Position numbers and translations under genes: made by a program. A stretch of 33,322 nucleotides of DNA, from assembly GCF_000719095.1 (NCBI RefSeq), contig NZ_JOEH01000050.1, positions 1 to 33,322 of the forward strand. Reading direction: 5' to 3'. The notes under the pieces are model-generated. The model saw only the letters and a program-made list of their open reading frames with translations, had not been told where the DNA came from and ran no database searches. The first letter of the stretch is position 1; each line of letters begins with the position of its first letter. This stretch comes from Streptacidiphilus jeojiense (lineage in GTDB: Bacteria > Actinomycetota > Actinomycetes > Streptomycetales > Streptomycetaceae). Positions 7,780-14,861 of this stretch are shown here, piece by piece.

Positions 7780-8154
7780 TCAGTGGCCGGCTTGCCAGGA
7801 CCGGAGGATCGAGGCGGTCTGCTGGACCCCGATCAGACCGTTGGAGACGTCCTTGACCAGGGTGACGGCATCGGCGGCTTTGTAGTCCAGCGTGCGGTCG
7901 TTGATAGTGAGGAAGCCGATGGCGGCGGCCCAGGCGAAGGCGCGGTTGCTGTGCTCCAGGCTGGGCAGCCTGGCCAGTGTGTCCAGCAGAGCGGCGGCCT
8001 TGAGCCAGTCGCTGCCGTAGACATCCTGGCCCAACGCGGCGGCCTGGTGGCGGGCGACGGCGGCATACAAGGGTCCGAGGTCGTCGACCTGAGGATCGCC
8101 GTGAAGCGTTTCGGCGAGGCGGAGCAGGTAGGGCACTTCGGCGAACTGGGTCAC
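7780..8154 (-). CDS. Doc/Fic-like toxin with altered motif
   Basis: A 124-residue protein with the length and layout of Doc (death-on-curing) toxins: an N-terminal PYLLRLAETL helix, DLGPLYAAVAR, FGQD-like LGQDVYGSDWLKAAALLDTLA, then the Fic-motif helix and FLTINDRTLD. Doc toxins phosphorylate EF-Tu using a motif ending in N-K-R. Here the equivalent segment is LEHSNRAFAW (residues 66-75), so canonical D-G-N-K-R is replaced by H-S-N-R-A. Activity may be lost or changed. The GTG start at 8154 overlaps the antitoxin stop as GTGA. Confidence 0.7.
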   Translation of the reverse strand: MTQFAEVPYLLRLAETLHGDPQVDDLGPLYAAVARHQAAALGQDVYGSDWLKAAALLDTLARLPSLEHSNRAFAWAAAIGFLTINDRTLDYKAADAVTLVKDVSNGLIGVQQTASILRSWQAGH

Positions 8155-8468
8155 GCGGCACTGCCCCGGCGGTGGTCCGCGTCGGTGTGGAGGCTGCGAG
8201 ATGCCGCGTGTTCGCGGCTGCGCAGTTCGGTGTCGGGCCGGCTGTCCTGGGGGTCGAGGTCGGCGAAGGCGTCGGCGGTGATGCGGTGGGCGTCCAGTGC
8301 TGCTTGGACGAAGCGGTCCTGGACGGCCAAGGCGCGGCGCAGCGCGGCTTCCAGGATGTAGTCCTGGACGCTGACGCCGGCGGCGCGGGCGGCGTGGGTG
8401 ATGGCCTGGTGCTGCTGGGCGTCCTTGAAGCGAAGGTTCAGGGCTTTACTTCCCTTGTCATCTGCCAT
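8151..8468 (-). CDS. Ribbon-helix-helix antitoxin
   Basis: A 105-residue protein. Residues about 7-50 (KALNLRFKDAQQHQAITHAARAAGVSVQDYILEAALRRAL, described here as a strand then two helices) fit the ribbon-helix-helix DNA-binding fold of ParD/Phd-linked antitoxins. The C-terminal half is acidic then disordered, as expected for a toxin-neutralising tail. It precedes and overlaps the Doc-like gene, the usual antitoxin-first order. No Shine-Dalgarno site precedes the ATG. A TACTAT box lies 7 nt upstream, so the mRNA may be leaderless. Autoregulation is likely from family knowledge. Confidence 0.7.
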   Translation of the reverse strand: MADDKGSKALNLRFKDAQQHQAITHAARAAGVSVQDYILEAALRRALAVQDRFVQAALDAHRITADAFADLDPQDSRPDTELRSREHAASRSLHTDADHRRGSAA

Positions 8469-8515
8469 GGCACCGATAGTACCGCTGGTACCGTGCCGTG
8501 GGGAGGGTACGGGTC
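8469..8515 (-). promoter_or_regulatory. Toxin-antitoxin promoter/operator
   Basis: Reading the minus strand towards the antitoxin ATG there are direct repeats CGGTAC-CAG-CGGTAC and then TACTAT, a good -10 box, 7 nt before ATG. This spacing suggests a leaderless transcript. The CGGTAC repeats overlap the core promoter and are candidate sites for the RHH antitoxin. Confidence 0.4.
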
Positions 8516-8523
8516 GACACCGC

Positions 8524-8640
8524 GGTCACTGTGCCGGTCGAGGGGCCGCCGCCGGTGGTGGTGGTTGGGTGGGTAACCAGTGCGGTCACCAGGGCTTTGA
8601 GGCGTACTCGTGACCGTGTGACCCGGGACTGGTGGCTTGA
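8524..8640. promoter_or_regulatory. GGTnACCAG repeat sites
   Basis: Between the divergent toxin-antitoxin operon and the 8701 gene lie GGTCACTGTGCC (8524-8535) and a 12-bp direct repeat, GGTAACCAGTGC (8572-8583) followed by GGTCACCAGGGC (8584-8595). Further TGACC/CTGGTGG fragments run to 8635. These are the same half-sites found upstream of the VirD4 and TcpC operons. Confidence 0.5.
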
Positions 8641-8700
8641 GCGGTGACGGGGTGGGGCTTGCCTGGACGGCACACCCGTCCCTCGTCCCGGAGGTTCCCG

Positions 8701-9543
8701 ATGTCCGTTCCGGTCCTGCCCGGCCTTCCGGGCCCGTTGCCCCCGGTTCTGGTGGCCGCCGTGGCGTATGCCGGCGTCGGTCTGGGCTACCTCGCGCTGG
8801 CCGGCACCGATCTGCCCGAGCGGATGCGGCCCGAGCACATCGACGGTGAGATCCGCCTGGTGGACCGGGCCGCCTGGACGGCGGTGGTGTTGGCTCTGGC
8901 GCTGCTGCTGTGGCCGGTCGGACCGTTCCTGCGGGTGGTGTTCAGTGGCCCGATCCGGCGCCGCTTCGCGGCGGTGCCCGGCTGGCTTCGGGGTACGGCG
9001 GAGCCGGAGCGCTCGAATCCGGCCGCCGACGCGCTGTCGGGCGCAGGCATCGTGGCTCCGAGTGCGGAGCAGGACAGGTGGGTCCCGCACGGCTTCGGCG
9101 CTGGACCGGACTTCTCCCGTGCCGTTGCCCAGTTGGTCGCGGCCTGCGAGCAGGAGCGCCTGGTGGACGCGGTGTTCCTGGCCAGCGCACTGGTCGACGA
9201 GACCGCGGTGCGGTGCGGTCCGGACCACCCGCGGGTCCTGGACGCGATGGAACTGCTGGCGCATGTCGCGCACCTGGCCGGGGACCAGGGCCGGTGCGTG
9301 AGCCTGAACGTGCATGTTGCCGGGCGCCGTGCCTGGCACTACGGCGTCGACCATCCGGGAGCGCGGACCGCCCTGCGCAATGCCTATGCGGCGTGGCTGT
9401 CCGCCTCCGACCAGGTCGCGCTTCGGACCGGTGTGCCGCTGGTGACGTGTCTGCGGCTGGTGGCCGGCCACGCCGCAACGGCCACCGTGTCGACTGAGGA
9501 CCGTCTGCGCGCGCTGCAGGCGCTGCACCGTTCGGGCTGGTGA
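8701..9543 (+). CDS. Two-TM membrane protein with TPR-like cytoplasmic domain
   Basis: A 280-residue protein. The ATG at 8701 has GGAGG 7 nt upstream; an earlier GTG-type start would add an unlikely basic stretch. Two hydrophobic helices are visible (PPVLVAAVAYAGVGLGYLALAG, residues about 12-35; WTAVVLALALLLWPVG, about 59-75). They are followed by a soluble C-terminal part with GPDHPRVLDAMELLAHVAHLAGD and YGVDHPGARTALRNAYAAW, which resemble tetratricopeptide (TPR) helices. Its place upstream of the VirD4 gene and the GGTnACC sites in its promoter suggest a link to the transfer machinery. Function unknown. Confidence 0.75.
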   Translation: MSVPVLPGLPGPLPPVLVAAVAYAGVGLGYLALAGTDLPERMRPEHIDGEIRLVDRAAWTAVVLALALLLWPVGPFLRVVFSGPIRRRFAAVPGWLRGTAEPERSNPAADALSGAGIVAPSAEQDRWVPHGFGAGPDFSRAVAQLVAACEQERLVDAVFLASALVDETAVRCGPDHPRVLDAMELLAHVAHLAGDQGRCVSLNVHVAGRRAWHYGVDHPGARTALRNAYAAWLSASDQVALRTGVPLVTCLRLVAGHAATATVSTEDRLRALQALHRSGW

Positions 9544-9607
9544 CCGACGACAGTGAAGCGGGGATGGTCGACACCGGAGTCGAAACAACTACGCCCCACG
9601 CCCCAGC

Positions 9608-10162
9608 TCAGACCAGCACCACCGGACACAACAGCGCGTACATCTCCCCCCGCAGCTGTGCCTCCGCGATGTCCCGGGGGCCGGTGATACTGCCGGCCAG
9701 GGCGACGAAGACACCGTGACGGCGCGCGGTGCGGCGCCAGGCGCGCGGGCAATTGAGGCCGCCCTCGTAGAAGCAGACGCCGTCCCGGCTGGTCACCGTG
9801 AGGACGTCGCCGGCCACGTCCAGGACGGCCGACCAATCAGCAGCCGGCTCCGCCCAACCCTCGAAGTCCTCGAACCGCGACCACCCGCCGGACGCCAGTC
9901 CGACCAGGTACGGATCCGGCCCACGGCCGCCGGCCAACGCGAACGTCTCGACCCGGTGCGAGGCCGCGAAGACCACCTGGGCCCGCTGCGCGTCGACGGC
10001 CCACGCCTGCATGCCCAGCGGCCGCAACGGCTCACTGCCGGCGTCGACGGCGTACATCGTGCCGCCGTCCAGCGGGACCTCCTTGTCGCTCACACCCAGG
10101 CAAAACGAGCCGGATTCACAGAGGTAACCCTGCCAGCGGCCAGGATTCCCCCCCGGGCCCAT
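9608..10162 (-). CDS. Hypothetical protein, beta-rich
   Basis: A 184-residue soluble protein rich in Gly, Trp and short strands (AVLDVAGDVLTVTSRDGVCFYEGGLNCPRAWRR). It looks like a mostly beta fold with about four Cys. The ATG at 10162 lacks a clear ribosome site, and a later start near 10056 (MYAVDAGSEP) is possible. It converges on the 8701 gene with a 64-bp gap. No family was recognised. Confidence 0.6.
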   Translation of the reverse strand: MGPGGNPGRWQGYLCESGSFCLGVSDKEVPLDGGTMYAVDAGSEPLRPLGMQAWAVDAQRAQVVFAASHRVETFALAGGRGPDPYLVGLASGGWSRFEDFEGWAEPAADWSAVLDVAGDVLTVTSRDGVCFYEGGLNCPRAWRRTARRHGVFVALAGSITGPRDIAEAQLRGEMYALLCPVVLV

Positions 10163-10288
10163 CAGGGCTGGCCGGGCAGCCCGCCAGCCAGGTCGCCGAG
10201 GGCGTCTGGACCTGAGCGACCGTGCTGCGGGGGCTCTGCACTCCTGACCTGCGGCGGTCCGTCTTCGGCAGCAATCAGACCAGGATCA

Positions 10289-10293
10289 CTGGT
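10289..10293. repeat. Target-site duplication, left (CTGGT)
   Basis: The five bases CTGGT lie directly outside the left inverted repeat and are repeated exactly at 10836-10840 outside the right one. Confidence 0.7.
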
Positions 10294-10368
10294 TGACCTG
10301 TGACAGCGAGGGTGGACGGGGTGCCACTGAAGGTGGACCGGTTGCTGTTCGTGGCAGCGAGGATGGGC
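10294..10368 (+). repeat. Left terminal inverted repeat
   Basis: Begins TGACCTGTGACAGCGA and pairs with 10761-10835. It contains three internal repeats of the form CAGCGAGGGTGGAC. Confidence 0.85.
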
Positions 10369-10445
10369 TGACTCCGAGTTCGCCGGTTCGGGGGTTTTCG
10401 GGCATACCCACCGTGACGTGCAGGGGCAACTGCAAGCATTGAGTC

Positions 10446-10751
10446 ATGAGCGACAGCGACGACAAGACCATGATCGAAGCACTGACTGAGGAGATCTCCT
10501 TGGCGGTGAGCGGGCTCGGCGGCGCGATGATGGGGATCGCGGACTCCTACAACGAACTCGCCTACGGCGCCGGCAACGGCTACGGGGTCCATGCCCAGTA
10601 CCGGGCTAACAACCTCAACACCGGCAAGCCGGTATCTGACCTGGCGCAGGAACTCGCGGCCTGGGCTGCCGAGATCAACGCGAAAGCAGCTGCTCTCGAC
10701 GCCAAGCGCGAGATGCTTGAACGCCTCAAGGCCGCCACTGACCAGGCCTGA
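10446..10751 (+). CDS. Orphan family A, copy 2 (transposon passenger)
   Basis: A 101-residue, mainly helical protein, paralogous to the gene at 6461-6751. Common features are GAM-G--D-Y-EL, G-G-GYG, A-YR-NNLNT--PV, AQELA and a C-terminal helix with AA-I--KA--LDA. It starts at ATG 10446 and ends 9 bp before the right inverted repeat, so the whole gene lies within the mini-transposon. No RBS better than a weak one is visible. No enzymatic, membrane or metal motif can be seen. Function unknown; carriage as the sole passenger suggests that it is selected for or protects its own element. Confidence 0.75.
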   Translation: MSDSDDKTMIEALTEEISLAVSGLGGAMMGIADSYNELAYGAGNGYGVHAQYRANNLNTGKPVSDLAQELAAWAAEINAKAAALDAKREMLERLKAATDQA

Positions 10752-10760
10752 GTCTGGTCG

Positions 10761-10835
10761 GTCCATCTTCGCTGCCACGAACAGCCATCGGTCCACCTGC
10801 GGTGGCACCCCGTCCACCTTCGCTGTCACAGGTCA
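10761..10835 (-). repeat. Right terminal inverted repeat
   Basis: Reverse complement of 10294-10368 with about seven mismatches in 75 positions. It ends ...GCTGTCACAGGTCA immediately before the second CTGGT. Confidence 0.85.
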
Positions 10836-10934
10836 CTGGTGACTGGCTGGTGACCGGTGATACGCGCTGGTGGGCCGTTGATGCGTGTTCGTGATGCGCA
10901 CCGGGTGGGTTTGGTGATCCGGCTGGTGATCGCC
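10836..10934 (+). promoter_or_regulatory. CTGGTGAC repeat array upstream of VirD4 operon
   Basis: CTGGTGACT (10836-10844) and CTGGTGACC (10847-10855) repeat at 11 bp, followed by CTGGTGGGC (from 10867), TTGGTGATCCGG (10911-10922) and CTGGTGATCGCC (10923-10934), the last two at 12 bp. These look like helically phased binding sites for one regulator. The mini-transposon inserted at the first of them, using CTGGT as target. Confidence 0.5.
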
Positions 10935-10981
10935 CCGGGGTTCTCTCAGATGGTCGTTGCCGATCATCGTGGAGGTCCCTC

Positions 10982-11080
10982 GTGGAAACCGTATCTGACT
11001 ACCGTTCAACCCCAGGGCCGGGCCGGCCCGCGCCGGCGCTGACGCCGGGCCGGGCCCTGGCCGGGCGGTGGTACCAGTGA
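10982..11080 (+). CDS. 32-residue leader peptide coupled to VirD4 gene
   Basis: A short reading frame starting at GTG with GGAGG (10971-10975) six bases upstream, the best ribosome site in this part of the window. The product is Pro/Arg/Gly-rich (METVSDYRSTPGPGRP at the start, AGRWYQ at the end). Its TGA (11078-11080) overlaps a GTG at 11077 that opens the VirD4 frame, and no good ribosome site precedes that GTG. Translation of the ATPase is therefore probably coupled to this peptide. Confidence 0.6.
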   Translation: METVSDYRSTPGPGRPAPALTPGRALAGRWYQ

Positions 11081-13755
11081 GCGCCGGCCTGGGCGTCGTG
11101 GTCGTGCAGACGGCGCTGTCGATCGCCACGGATGCCTGGACGGTGGGGCAGTGGCTGGCCCGCAACACGGTGGCCGTCGGCCTGTCCGGTGCCGTGCTGG
11201 CGGGGTCCGGCATCGCGGTGCGCGAACGGCTGGCGGTGAAGGCATTCGGGGAGCGGACCCGGTTCACGCTGACGCCCAGCAGGCGGTTCGACCCGTCAGC
11301 GGAGCAGATCTGGCGTCAGGCCGCATTGCTGCTGCGGGCCTCGAACGCGGGTCCGTGGTGGGCGCCGATGAAGGCGAGGTCGGTGCGCCTTCGGTTGCGC
11401 GCCGACGGCTCCTCCCCGCTGGAGTGGAGCATGGAAGGCGCCGCATCCGCCGGCCTGCTGCTAGCCGGCACCCCCTTCGCCGAGGCGACCGTGGCCCAGG
11501 TACCGCAGGTGCGTGACAAGGACCGCAAGCACACCGTGCGCACGGAGTTCACCGTGCGCGGCAACCCCGCAGCGGTTCTGCGCGAGGTGCCGCTGGATCC
11601 CGACCCGCTGCAACCGATCGTCGACGCGGTCGCGGCGCTGCGCGCCGATCTGGGCGATCTGGCCGAGGTGGTCGTGGACCTGCAGCCGGTGCCGCGCTGG
11701 CGCATGCGGATGCGGCGCTGGCAACTGATGGCGCGGGCCCGCGAGCGTGCCCGTGCGGCCGCACGGCGCGAATCGCGGACGCATGCAATCGACGCCGCCG
11801 ATCTCGAGGACTCCTGGTTCCATCAGATGGGCCGTCTGCTGGACTCCGGCCAGGGCCGCGGTACCTCACTTCGTCTGCCGATGGCCGCCCGCCCACGGCC
11901 GGTCTCCCGCGAACAGACCCTGGGACGGCTCGACAGTGACCACGGCGTGGTCCGGGTCCAGGTGCTGGTGCGCTGCTGCTCCGAAACGGTGGGCCGCGCG
12001 GAGTTGCAGATGCAGTTGCTGGTGGCCGCCATGGACGTGTTCGCTGCGGGGTCCTCGCGCCTGGGGGTCGATGCGTGGCGGCTGGGTCCGTGGCGGGTGG
12101 ATGCGAACACCTCCTGGCGGGCCCGGAGTTTCGACCGGCGCTGGAGCGGTGGTCTGGTGGCGCCGCGCGGGGAGAACTGGGTAGGGATCGGTGAACTGGC
12201 CGGGCTGCTGAAACCGCCCACCGTCCACTGCCGGGTGCCGGTGCTGGCCAGCGAGGTGCCCAGCTACGAGCTGGGCAGCGCCGAGCTGATGCCGCACGGC
12301 TGGCACACCGCCCCCGACGGGACCCGCCGGCTCATCGCCAGCCCGCTGTCCGAGAGCCTGTTCGGGGTGGCGGTCGGCAAGGCCAACTACGGCAAGACGG
12401 AGCGCTCGCTGGTGCAGGCGATCGCGGTGGCCCACGGCGGCCACGGGGTGCTGTTCATCGACCCGCACAACGACTCGTGGAGGGCCGCCGAGCCCTACCT
12501 GGCCCACGACAGCATCCGCCCCCGGGTCTGGCGCCTGGACCTGACCAACCCCCACGACGCGGCCCGGGTCGGCGGCTGGAACCCCCTGGCCGTGGACAAG
12601 GGTCAGGACCCGGCGCAGGTCGCGGCCGCCGCGGTCAACGCGTTCGCGTCCGTCATGGGCTGGAACGACATCGCCGCCCCGCGCGCGCTCACGATCTTGA
12701 CCAAGTGCGTCCAGGTCCTGGTCGCCGTCAACGCCGCGGCCGTCGCCGCCGGCCTGCCGCAGTCGCAGGCCACCGTGTTCCAGATCCCCACCCTGCTCCA
12801 GGACCCCGCCTTCCGACAGGCAGCGGTAGGCCGCCTGTCCGGCAAGGACGCCCGCTGGTGGGAGACGACGTTCACCACCTACGGCGAGGACGCCTTCGCT
12901 GTCGTGCTGAACCCGCTGGAGCGGCTGGCCGCGGACCGGGTCGCCCACGCGCTGCTCGGCACCCCCACCGGCGGCTGGAACGTCCGTACGGCCATGGACA
13001 CCCGTCGGGTGGTGTGGGTCTCCCCGGCCGGCACCGGTCCCACCGACCGGCTCCTGGTCTCGCTGATCATGCAGGATCTGCACCGGGCCGCCCTGTCGCG
13101 GCGCGACCTGGACGCCAAGCGGCGCCAGCCCTTCTTCGTCTGGCTGGACGAGCTGATCACCCTGGACGGCGCCGCATCGAGCACCATCGCCGCGATCGCC
13201 GAGGAACTGCGCAAGTTCGGGATCCGCATGCACGCGATGACCCAACTGCTGCAGCGCGTGCAGCAGACCACCCGCGACAGCCTGATCCAGAACGCGTCGA
13301 TCCTGTCCAGCACCGCCGGATCCGCCGCCGCCATCAAGATCATCACCGATGAGTGGCACGGTGCGGTGGACCCGGCGCTGGTCGCCGAGCTCCCCCGGTT
13401 CAACCACTTCCTGTCGCTGACCGTGGACGGCGAGCGCGTCGGCCCGCTGCGGATCGAGGGCCCCCAGGTCAAACAGGTCTTCCGGAAGATCCGCACCCCG
13501 GACAAGACCGCCGACCTGGCCCGCCGTTCCCTGACCGCCCTGGGCGCCCTACCCATCGTGCAGCGCCTGGCCATCGCCGAGCGCCAGGACGAGGTCGTGC
13601 TGCGGTTCCTGACGCACGGCGGGCCACCGCCGGAGCAGCCGCATCTGACCCTGGCCAAGCCGCCGTCCGGCCCCCGGCGCCCCTCCCCCTCTCGCTCCGG
13701 CAGCGGCGCGCGCACTGACGCCGGCAGCCGTACCACCGAATCGAGGCACCAGTGA
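11077..13755 (+). CDS. VirD4/TraG-like conjugative coupling ATPase
   Basis: About 892 residues from the GTG at 11077 (an upstream GTG at 11068 in the same frame is possible). Hydrophobic N-terminal segments (about residues 5-45) suggest membrane anchoring. A long middle region of unknown fold follows. The C-terminal ATPase has Walker A GKANYGKT (434-441), LFIDPHND with Asp462, and a second acidic motif WLDEL (Asp691-Glu692), as in VirD4/TraD coupling proteins and HerA-type motors. Its role is to bring DNA or protein substrates to the type IV channel. The stop overlaps the next gene as GTGA. The Pro/Ser/Arg-rich tail is disordered. Confidence 0.85.
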   Translation: MSAGLGVVVVQTALSIATDAWTVGQWLARNTVAVGLSGAVLAGSGIAVRERLAVKAFGERTRFTLTPSRRFDPSAEQIWRQAALLLRASNAGPWWAPMKARSVRLRLRADGSSPLEWSMEGAASAGLLLAGTPFAEATVAQVPQVRDKDRKHTVRTEFTVRGNPAAVLREVPLDPDPLQPIVDAVAALRADLGDLAEVVVDLQPVPRWRMRMRRWQLMARARERARAAARRESRTHAIDAADLEDSWFHQMGRLLDSGQGRGTSLRLPMAARPRPVSREQTLGRLDSDHGVVRVQVLVRCCSETVGRAELQMQLLVAAMDVFAAGSSRLGVDAWRLGPWRVDANTSWRARSFDRRWSGGLVAPRGENWVGIGELAGLLKPPTVHCRVPVLASEVPSYELGSAELMPHGWHTAPDGTRRLIASPLSESLFGVAVGKANYGKTERSLVQAIAVAHGGHGVLFIDPHNDSWRAAEPYLAHDSIRPRVWRLDLTNPHDAARVGGWNPLAVDKGQDPAQVAAAAVNAFASVMGWNDIAAPRALTILTKCVQVLVAVNAAAVAAGLPQSQATVFQIPTLLQDPAFRQAAVGRLSGKDARWWETTFTTYGEDAFAVVLNPLERLAADRVAHALLGTPTGGWNVRTAMDTRRVVWVSPAGTGPTDRLLVSLIMQDLHRAALSRRDLDAKRRQPFFVWLDELITLDGAASSTIAAIAEELRKFGIRMHAMTQLLQRVQQTTRDSLIQNASILSSTAGSAAAIKIITDEWHGAVDPALVAELPRFNHFLSLTVDGERVGPLRIEGPQVKQVFRKIRTPDKTADLARRSLTALGALPIVQRLAIAERQDEVVLRFLTHGGPPPEQPHLTLAKPPSGPRRPSPSRSGSGARTDAGSRTTESRHQ

Positions 13756-14645
13756 CCGCGACCGACGCCGCCCTGGCCACGCAGGCGATCGCCGTGCTCT
13801 ACCAGCACCGCATGGCCACCCAGACCCAGCTCCACCAGTTGCTGGCGCCCGCCCGCTCCCAGCAGTGGATCTCCAAGAAGCTGACGGTGCTGCGCCGGCA
13901 GGGCCTGGCCGACCGTATCGCTCTGCCGCCCGGCCGGAGCCACGTGTGGTTCCTGACCGACTACAGCCGCACCGTGGCCGCGGACTGGCCCGAACTGCGC
14001 CAACTGCCCATCCCACCGGCGGTGTCCACCGATCCGGTCGCGGTGCGGCTGCGCACCGCCCACACCCTGACCGTGCTCCGCGCCCACCTTGCCTTCCTCG
14101 CCGACGCGCGGCGGCGCGGCGACGAGTACGGGGTCCTGGACTGGATCCCCGAACGCCACCACAAGCTCACCGACCAGCACGACGACGCGGTCATCGCCGA
14201 CGCCCTGCTGCGCTACACCGCCGCGGCGGACGGCGGCGGCCGCGCGCAGTTCCGGGCCTTCGTCGAGGTGGACCGCGCCACCATGAGCAGCGAACGCCTG
14301 GCGGCGAAGCTGATCAGCTACGGCAGGTTCCTGGAGTACACCCCGCTGCCCGTCGGGCGGCGCAGCGCCGCCCAGACGCAGAGCGCGCTGCCGTTGTGGC
14401 AGAAGAGCTACCCGCTGTTCCCACGGGTGCTGTTCGTGATCACGAACGTGGGCGGGCTCGGGTTGCGCAACCGGATAGAGGACCTGAAGTCCATGGCGTC
14501 CGGGCACCCCCTGGCGGTGAATCTGGTGCGCAAGGTCCCGGTCGGCGTGGCCCGGCTGGAGGACATAGAGGAGCACGGGCCCAGTGCCGCGGTCTGGACC
14601 GCCCTGGACGGTCGCGACCGGCCGTGCGGGTGGATGCAGCTGTAA
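13752..14645 (+). CDS. Replication-relaxation family protein
   Basis: A 297-residue protein matching the replication-relaxation family (Pfam PF13814) of Gram-positive plasmids and conjugative elements. The N-terminal winged helix (about residues 5-70) has YQHRMATQTQLHQLL, then a recognition-helix region and a wing (RQGLADRIALPPGRSHVWFLTD). The central part has DWIPERHHKLTD and AFVEVDRATMSSERLAAKL, the typical acidic nuclease-like pattern ending in a conserved E-D pair, then YGRFLEY. It may act in plasmid replication control or DNA processing; the activity is not established. It is translationally coupled to the VirD4 gene (GTGA). Confidence 0.85.
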   Translation: MTATDAALATQAIAVLYQHRMATQTQLHQLLAPARSQQWISKKLTVLRRQGLADRIALPPGRSHVWFLTDYSRTVAADWPELRQLPIPPAVSTDPVAVRLRTAHTLTVLRAHLAFLADARRRGDEYGVLDWIPERHHKLTDQHDDAVIADALLRYTAAADGGGRAQFRAFVEVDRATMSSERLAAKLISYGRFLEYTPLPVGRRSAAQTQSALPLWQKSYPLFPRVLFVITNVGGLGLRNRIEDLKSMASGHPLAVNLVRKVPVGVARLEDIEEHGPSAAVWTALDGRDRPCGWMQL

Positions 14646-14650
14646 CCGGG

Positions 14651-14688
14651 CCGTGGTGGTGGCCGGCCTTTGCCGGCCGCTACCACGG
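14651..14688 (+). terminator. Hairpin terminator after the relaxation gene
   Basis: Five bases after the stop at 14645 a 17-bp stem (14651-14667 with 14672-14688, two G-U pairs) closes a 4-nt loop (CTTT). There is no U-tract, as is usual for high-GC terminators. It should end the 10982-14645 operon. Confidence 0.6.
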
Positions 14689-14698
14689 GTCAGCACCG

Positions 14699-14773
14699 GT
14701 CCCGGGCAGCGCCCGGGACACGCACACCGCACCACCGCGGCGGCAGCCCGGGGTTCCGACGGGGCAGCGCCCC
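14699..14773 (+). promoter_or_regulatory. Paired GGGCAGCGCCC hairpins in leader region
   Basis: Two perfect hairpins share the core GGGCAGCGCCC: 14699-14719 (9-bp stem, 3-nt loop) and 14761-14773 (5-bp stem, 3-nt loop). They lie in the 216-bp gap before the 14862 gene and could be leader structures or protein-binding sites. Confidence 0.4.
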
Positions 14774-14861
14774 AGGGCGGATCCGCCTGCCCGTCAAGCC
14801 GGCCTTCGACAGGACCCTGCGCCGCCGCGCGAACCTCACCGACCCAGCGGGAGAACCACCA

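Larger units (their letters stand above)
10294..10835. mobile_element. Non-autonomous mini-transposon with passenger gene
   Basis: A 542-bp unit bounded by 75-bp inverted repeats (about seven mismatches) and a perfect 5-bp target duplication. It encodes no transposase; its only gene is the 101-residue orphan at 10446-10751. Each end contains several copies of a CAGCGAAGGTGGAC-like unit (left end at about 10304, 10325 and 10355). Multiple terminal repeats and a 4-8 bp duplication are typical of IS21-family elements, so it was probably mobilised in trans by an IS21-type transposase. The family assignment is inference; the repeats and duplication are seen directly. Confidence 0.8.
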
